Shown: piece after piece, positions 59,814 to 64,000 of the stretch
How positions within the stretch are numbered: the first letter of the stretch is position 1
How the letters are laid out: each line of letters starts with the position of its first letter
Source: an uncultured Ruminococcus sp.
GTDB lineage: Bacteria > Bacillota > Clostridia > Oscillospirales > Ruminococcaceae
DNA: 64,000 bases
Assembly: GCA_902780505.1 (NCBI GenBank)
Contig: CACZFN010000002.1
Location: forward strand, 124,001-188,000
Direction: 5' to 3'
Translations under genes and position numbers: made by a program
Notes under the pieces: model-generated
What the model saw: only the letters and a program-made list of their open reading frames with translations
What the model was told of the DNA's origin: nothing
Databases searched by the model: none

Positions 59814-61519
59814 ATTTCCTCGATTCTATTTTCTTCAAAACTGAGCACTCTGTCACATATACCGAGTGCTGCGGGACGGTGGGTAACTATAATAACCGTT
59901 TTATCTGTCATCTGTTTTAGATTTTCAAGCAGGCGCTTTTCCGTATTTTCATCAAGGGCAGATGTGGCTTCGTCAAGCAGCATAACAGGGCTTTCAGAAA
60001 ACACCGCCCTTGCTACCGCAATACGCTGCATCTGACCTTCCGAAAGGCCTGTACCGCGCTCTCCGAGCAGGGTATCTACGCCGTTTTCAAGGTCATACAC
60101 AAAATCATCGGCGCAGGATATTTTAAGTGCACGTGCTATTGCTTCATCATCTGATGATCGGCTTTTATCAGCAAAGGAAATCACCTCTCTGATAGTGCCT
60201 GACATAAGCTGATTGCCTTGCGGGACATACGCAAACAGCCTGTGCCATTTTGTACCGAGCGTCTGAGTCCTGCCTTTATTATCTGTAATGAAGCGTTCGC
60301 CGCCGTCAAGCCTGTAAATACACATCATAAGCTTCAGCACTGTGGATTTTCCGCAGCCGCTGTGACCTGTGAACGCAATATACTCACCTTTTTTCACCCT
60401 CACACTGATATTATCAAGCACAGCAGGCTGTGCTTCCTTCGTAAGGGATCCGATACTTTCGACATTCGGAAAATAAGTGAACACAGCGCCGTCAAGGCCA
60501 AAACTGTCAAGTTCATTTTTATAATATTCTTTTATTTCTGCAAGCGGCAGTGATTTTTCGCCTTCGTCTTCAAAACGCTCTATTTCCATAAGACGTTCAG
60601 CACTTGCAGTCATAGCGTAGAATTTAGGCAGATAGCCTGTGATATTTGCAAAGGGCGACTGTATCTGCGAGATAAGCTGTGTTATAGCCGTCAGTGTACC
60701 AAAGGTGATAGCGCCGGTAAGGATACCGTAGCCGCAGTAGACCGCACCGAACAGATACATTCCGTTCATAGCGATACCAAAGCCGATATTGCATAGATTT
60801 GAAAAGCGTGTCTTTTTCATTCTTGCGTTTTTATGCTCCTGCATTTTCTCACAGGCATCGGCCTCTGTCTGGTCTTCTGAAGCAAACGAACGTATTATCA
60901 TAAGGCTGCTTATTCTTTCCTGTAGATATATACGCAGCCTGCCGTCGTTTTCCTGCACGTTTTTGTGCAGGCGTTTAAGCACCTTTCTGAATGCATATGT
61001 CAAAAACAGAAGCGCAATACCGGCCGGGATAATTATTACAGCAAAGCGCTTATCAAGCACGATTATCATAACAAGTGCGCTTATAAGTTTGACCACCATT
61101 CCCGCAAGTCCGGGGAGTATCTCGACATAGCTTTCAGCCACCACGACTGTGTCATTTGTAAGGCGGTTTAGCCATTCACCTGAATGAACAGCATTCACGC
61201 TTGCGAAGTCCTTATGAAGTATATTATGCATAAGGCGGGATTTGAAGATATTTTCAAAAGTCGCCTTTGAAAGCTCGTTGAGCCAGCGTATCACTGCACG
61301 AACAGCTATCTGACCGATAACGAGTGCAATTATCAGAGCAACTTGCAGCCAGAATTCCGAACTGTTATGTGATACAGCACTGTCAACGATATTGCGAAGC
61401 AGCAATGCATAAAGCACCCCGCTTGCACCGTTAAGCGCCTGCACGAGCATAAGCGCGGCGATATACCATTTTTTCTTTTCAGGTACGGTATAGAGCCAGT
61501 TTAATGCGTTAGTTTTCAT
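59810..61519 (-). CDS. ABC transporter, fused permease-ATPase exporter
   Basis: From the ATG at 61517-61519, which overlaps the methyltransferase stop (ATGA), the protein has 569 residues. It has six transmembrane helices in the first 300 residues and an ATPase domain with Walker A 'FTGHSGCGKSTVL', 'TGLSEGQMQRIAVARAV' (signature LSEGQ), 'VMLLDEATSALDENTE' and 'VTHRP'. This is a type IV exporter half-transporter, usual for peptides. It has no N-terminal C39 peptidase domain, so leader removal would need another enzyme, possibly the S24/S26 peptidase in this operon. A 12-codon longer frame is less likely. Confidence 0.93.
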   Translation of the reverse strand: MKTNALNWLYTVPEKKKWYIAALMLVQALNGASGVLYALLLRNIVDSAVSHNSSEFWLQVALIIALVIGQIAVRAVIRWLNELSKATFENIFKSRLMHNILHKDFASVNAVHSGEWLNRLTNDTVVVAESYVEILPGLAGMVVKLISALVMIIVLDKRFAVIIIPAGIALLFLTYAFRKVLKRLHKNVQENDGRLRIYLQERISSLMIIRSFASEDQTEADACEKMQEHKNARMKKTRFSNLCNIGFGIAMNGMYLFGAVYCGYGILTGAITFGTLTAITQLISQIQSPFANITGYLPKFYAMTASAERLMEIERFEDEGEKSLPLAEIKEYYKNELDSFGLDGAVFTYFPNVESIGSLTKEAQPAVLDNISVRVKKGEYIAFTGHSGCGKSTVLKLMMCIYRLDGGERFITDNKGRTQTLGTKWHRLFAYVPQGNQLMSGTIREVISFADKSRSSDDEAIARALKISCADDFVYDLENGVDTLLGERGTGLSEGQMQRIAVARAVFSESPVMLLDEATSALDENTEKRLLENLKQMTDKTVIIVTHRPAALGICDRVLSFEENRIEEI

Positions 61520-62184
61520 GGAGTATATTCCCATAGTGAAAAGCCCTGTGGACATCTGTACATATAAAGTCCATGACTTTTATATATCATTTCTCGTCTG
61601 ATCCTTGTCCAGCCCTTTCTGTTTTCAAGGTAGTCACCGCTTTGGGTATCCCACCAGTAAAACAATTTGACAGGGTGGATAAGCTTATCTTCAAGTTGAT
61701 CTATAAATCCATGAAAGGTCTCCGTTTCAAATGGTCTGCCAAGAAACAGGACGGTATAATCATTAAAGTCAAGATCAAAAGCATTACCGTGTATTATATT
61801 TATACTTTTGTATCTTATTGCCCAGCTTTGTGCGTATTCTGCAACATCTTTATTGAGTTCTATCCCTGTCAATGAGCAGGGATAGTTTCTGCTTACCAGA
61901 TATGCGAGCACTCTACCCTTACCGCAGCCCACATCAATAAAGGAATCATTTTCGTCAAAACGCTCACCTTCAAATATCTTGTCGAGTGCCCAGTAGCAGG
62001 TGGCTTCACTTCCTGTTGCCCCCATAGTTTCTCTGTATAAAGAGGGAACATATTTCACAAGTGAACAGCCGCATATCTTCTTATCTTTTCTACCGTCAAA
62101 GAAATGCACCAACCGCCTATTCGCACCAAAATACTTTCTTCTTATAAACCGTCTGACCGATTTCTTTTTTGTATTTGTCTGCAT
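61516..62184 (-). CDS. Class I SAM-dependent methyltransferase
   Basis: The 222-residue protein has a Rossmann methyltransferase core: 'DSFIDVGCGKGRVLAYLVSR' (AdoMet GxGxG-like), 'LTGIELNKDVAEYAQ' (acidic ribose contact) and 'NIIHGNAFDLDFNDYTVLFLGRPFE'. The N-terminal 70 residues are basic (KKKSVRRFIRRKYFG). It has a C-terminal beta region. The substrate is unknown; in this operon it may modify a peptide or its leader. It starts three bases after the S24/S26 peptidase gene. Confidence 0.88.
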   Translation of the reverse strand: MQTNTKKKSVRRFIRRKYFGANRRLVHFFDGRKDKKICGCSLVKYVPSLYRETMGATGSEATCYWALDKIFEGERFDENDSFIDVGCGKGRVLAYLVSRNYPCSLTGIELNKDVAEYAQSWAIRYKSINIIHGNAFDLDFNDYTVLFLGRPFETETFHGFIDQLEDKLIHPVKLFYWWDTQSGDYLENRKGWTRIRREMIYKSHGLYMYRCPQGFSLWEYTP

Positions 62185-62187
62185 AAA

Positions 62188-62625
62188 CTATTTTCCTTTG
62201 ATCATTCTTTTTATCTTATTGACAGCACGAAGTACAAACGCTCTCACAGGAAACAGGTCACACCACAAATGCACATATATCCTGTATTTCAAATCTGTGA
62301 CCTTTATTTCCTCTCCGTTACGGATAACGGCGGTAAGCACGCCGATAATATGTCTGTCTGTTATACCGTATTCTTTATTCCAGCGGTTATCGCCGCAGAT
62401 AACGTAATCATGTTTTCTCACCTGCAATATCCTGTGCAGAACATACTGCCCGCTGTCACGCTTATACAGCGGGACATCATACTTTTTAAGCCTGTGTTTC
62501 GGCTTTTTACTTATGACAAGCAGATCTCTGCCCTGTTTTATCAGCGGCATCATACTGTCGCCTCTATTGGTATAGATAAGTCTGCCATCACGGGCTATGA
62601 CCTGTTCAAAAGTCATATTATTCAT
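62188..62625 (-). CDS. S24/S26-family (signal-peptidase-like) protease
   Basis: From the ATG at 62623-62625 the protein is 145 residues. 'YTNRGDSMMPLIKQGRDLLVI' carries the catalytic Ser in GDSM, and 'LKKYDVPLYKRDSGQYVLHRILQV' holds the expected basic partner region; 'DNRWNKEYGI' follows. There is one C-terminal hydrophobic stretch at most. Short S24/S26 proteins with this pattern occur in peptide-maturation clusters. It may cut a leader peptide. Its start overlaps the PqqD-like stop by eight bases. GGTG lies six bases upstream. Confidence 0.85.
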   Translation of the reverse strand: MNNMTFEQVIARDGRLIYTNRGDSMMPLIKQGRDLLVISKKPKHRLKKYDVPLYKRDSGQYVLHRILQVRKHDYVICGDNRWNKEYGITDRHIIGVLTAVIRNGEEIKVTDLKYRIYVHLWCDLFPVRAFVLRAVNKIKRMIKGK

Positions 62626-62878
62626 CAATCGCACCTATCTTTTTAAGCTCGGTGATTATTTTATTCACATCACGTTCTATAGCGCCCTCGGGAGCATCAT
62701 ACTTTTCGCGCATTTTCTTTACGATATCCGCTTCTGTCGTTTCAGTTTCGAGCAGCTCAAGCACCTCACCCGCTGTCTTATTGCCCTTTACAAGGCCTGA
62801 AAACTTTGCACTGCCTGTTGCTACGAGCATTGTTTCCTTACCTGCCTTATGTACAATAAAATCCTTTTTGAGTTTCAT
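62618..62878 (-). CDS. PqqD-like peptide-recognition protein (RRE)
   Basis: The 86-residue protein has a PqqD winged-helix fold: 'KKDFIVHKAGKETMLVATGSAKFSGLVKGNKTAGEVLELLETETTEADIVKKM'-type strands and helices, seen in short blocks 'VKGNKTAGEVLELL' and 'AIERDVNKIITELKKIGAI'. PqqD domains hold the leader of a ribosomal peptide while other enzymes modify it. The neighbours (HprK-like, S24/S26, methyltransferase, exporter) suit that role. It starts five bases after the HprK-like gene. Confidence 0.9.
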   Translation of the reverse strand: MKLKKDFIVHKAGKETMLVATGSAKFSGLVKGNKTAGEVLELLETETTEADIVKKMREKYDAPEGAIERDVNKIITELKKIGAIDE

Positions 62879-62883
62879 AATAT

Positions 62884-63618
62884 CTATCCTTTCATTGCAT
62901 TATAAGCGACTTCTGCCGCCTGTGGTTCCATATTTGCACTAAGTTTATAAAGTGCTGTCATATCAGAGAGCTTATCAATAAGTGAAAGTGTCATCGCAAA
63001 CGACTGCATGTCAGCAGGGCGGTATACCTGCTGCAAAAGCATAGGGTAAGCTTCACTTTTGTTTATGGGGGTTATTGAATTATGCTCACCTCTTTCGAGG
63101 ATACATATTGCTTTAAGCGGTACACATATATTATTGCCGAGATGATGCTTCCCGTTATATGGGGTGCCGCAGACCAAAGCGCCTGTATCTGTAAGCTTTA
63201 TCATGGGCTTATCATCATTTACCATTACAGCCCTGTCGCCGAGCATTTCACGCCAAAGCCTTGTATGTGTGGATTTATCCGTTCCCGACTTTGCCGTAAA
63301 CAGATACCCCACGCCGTCAACTGCCACGACTGAGCCATGAAAAACGAAAGTATCATAATATGGCATCTGTTCGGCTATTTTACGGTAAACAGCCGTCTGT
63401 TCAAGAAGCCCCTGAGAAAAATTCCTCGGGTGCTTACCCTCGTAGATATATTCCGCATCCGATTTCTGCTTTTCCAGATCTATATCAGATTGTGATATAC
63501 TGACTGATAGTTCGGGTTCTGCGTCAGCTTCATACCCCTCACACAAGGTGTGGGTATCGGGGTAAATTGTGCTGAGGGATATCACCTTCCCCGCTATCCT
63601 ATATGTTCTGGTTATCAT
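62884..63618 (-). CDS. HPr-kinase/PEPCK-like enzyme
   Basis: The 244-residue protein has 'GVGYLFTAKSGTDKSTHTRLW', a Walker A of the HPr-kinase/PEPCK type (SGTDKST), and 'MVNDDKPMI', a Walker B Asp pair, then 'GTPYNGKHHLG'. Size and pattern match the HprK-like proteins of lasso and related peptide clusters that phosphorylate a Ser at the peptide C-terminus. It is too short for true HprK (about 310) or PEPCK. It is the first gene of the operon, but its site (AAAGGAGC) lies 13 bases before the ATG, which is long. A 29-base hairpin lies in the leader. Confidence 0.82.
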   Translation of the reverse strand: MITRTYRIAGKVISLSTIYPDTHTLCEGYEADAEPELSVSISQSDIDLEKQKSDAEYIYEGKHPRNFSQGLLEQTAVYRKIAEQMPYYDTFVFHGSVVAVDGVGYLFTAKSGTDKSTHTRLWREMLGDRAVMVNDDKPMIKLTDTGALVCGTPYNGKHHLGNNICVPLKAICILERGEHNSITPINKSEAYPMLLQQVYRPADMQSFAMTLSLIDKLSDMTALYKLSANMEPQAAEVAYNAMKG

Positions 63619-63674
63619 TTACGCTAATGGGCTCCTTTCATCATGGGTAAACGCTCCGTCGATAATCAATAAAA

Positions 63675-63703
63675 GGCTGTACAGTCACAACAGCTGTACA
63701 GCC
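63675..63703 (-). terminator. Hairpin in the leader of the HprK-like operon
   Basis: GGCTGTACAG (63694-63703 read on the minus strand) pairs with CTGTACAGCC (63675-63684) around nine bases, followed by TTTTATTG. Between the promoter at 63811-63839 and the first gene, it could act as an attenuator or a weak terminator for read-through. Confidence 0.55.
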
Positions 63704-63810
63704 CCGATCGTTTAAATAAATGATAATCATTCAAGTGCACGACCTGTCATCAGTACGAAAATGCTGTGATATCTCTTGCAAAAACGCAGTTATCAAAAAA
63801 CATCAATACC

Positions 63811-63839
63811 TTTATATTATTTAGCCCATATTTTTTCAA
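63811..63839 (-). promoter_or_regulatory. Promoter of the HprK-like operon
   Basis: Minus strand TTGAAA (63834-63839), 17-bp spacer, TATAAA (63811-63816). The start near 63804 leaves a leader of about 185 nt. Confidence 0.6.
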
Positions 63840-64000
63840 GCATTTGAAGTATTATTTTATATATTTGTATAGTCAGAAGCTTATTTATACAAGAATTTAT
63901 GCATTTTACCCATAACAGATCAGCAAAATGCTTTTTATATGCATAAAGTTCCGAGGATATCTCTCGCCGGGCATGGCAAGATTTCTGCTTTTTTTGCCCT
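63840..64000. other. AT-rich right edge with no supported gene
   Basis: Only frames of 10-22 codons are present on either strand and none has a good start context. A peptide precursor for the operon could still lie beyond the window edge. Confidence 0.4.

Noticed and set aside
63619-63803. Short frames in the leader as peptide precursors of the adjacent operon
   Set aside because: The frames (17 and 29 codons) lack a suitable start site; one starts at or before the predicted transcript start and the other runs through a hairpin. No core peptide pattern is seen.
1-64000. tRNA, rRNA or complete insertion sequence
   Set aside because: No cloverleaf with the usual T-loop or CCA end, no rRNA-like block and no transposase frame were seen.

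Overview
This window reads as chromosomal DNA of a gut or rumen Firmicute close to Ruminococcus (Oscillospiraceae). The main reasons are a secreted protein ending in a type I dockerin, a membrane-anchored family-2 carbohydrate esterase, a CotH lipoprotein, several large ECF-type sigma factors, Gram-positive lipoprotein signals, strong AGGAGG-type ribosome binding sites and sigma-A promoters with 17-bp spacers. The genus call is inference from gene content only. I see no rRNA or tRNA genes, no CRISPR array and no intact insertion sequence. The non-coding repeats are short palindromic or terminal-inverted-repeat elements.

Layout. 1-4.7 kb: a type IV pilus assembly operon on the minus strand (PilC, a PilM-PilN fusion, a PilO-like protein and a PilX-like prepilin cut by the window edge). 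4.9-8.7 kb: a membrane protein, a LUD-domain protein, a 92-bp tandem repeat and recG. 8.7-14.8 kb: an ECF sigma factor with a predicted membrane partner, a PNPOx-like protein, a large EAL protein with a C-terminal beta-helix-like region, and a YhaM-type exonuclease. 14.8-26.4 kb: a minus-strand locus with an ABC-2 transporter, one membrane-anchored and five lipoprotein paralogues sharing a PepSY-like C-terminus, and a 709-residue sigma factor fused to a transmembrane and external domain. 26.6-32.3 kb: a surface esterase, a purine salvage pair and an aminotransferase. 32.4-37.1 kb: a hybrid histidine kinase upstream of an MBOAT/DHHW O-acyltransferase pair. 37.1-41.1 kb: a MITE-like element and an operon of an SGNH esterase, a GNAT enzyme and an ABC-F protein with a degenerate second ATPase site. 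41.2-49 kb: TcdA, cyclophilin, GtrA, an isoprenylcysteine-methyltransferase-like protein fused to a cysteine-peptidase-like domain, and tRNA/rRNA methylation and envelope-stress-type genes. 49-54 kb: the dockerin protein, then a glutamine-synthetase-like protein with many active-site substitutions beside an ANTAR regulator with a pseudo-receiver. 54-58.5 kb: cysK, CotH, a radical SAM protein and an MBL hydrolase. 58.6-64 kb: a tightly overlapped operon (HPr-kinase-like, PqqD-like, S24/S26 peptidase, methyltransferase, ABC transporter, nucleotidyltransferase-like) that looks like peptide-modification machinery without a recognised precursor.

The best candidates for undescribed biology are: (i) the PepSY-lipoprotein array with its transmembrane sigma factor; (ii) the HprK/PqqD/S26/NTase operon at the right edge; (iii) the pseudo-glutamine-synthetase/ANTAR pair, which resembles an AmiC/AmiR-like sensor and antiterminator; (iv) the ICMT-peptidase fusion; (v) the EAL-beta-helix fusion. 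Several genes also appear to start at rare codons (CTG, ATT, ACG), each placed by a good ribosome binding site.
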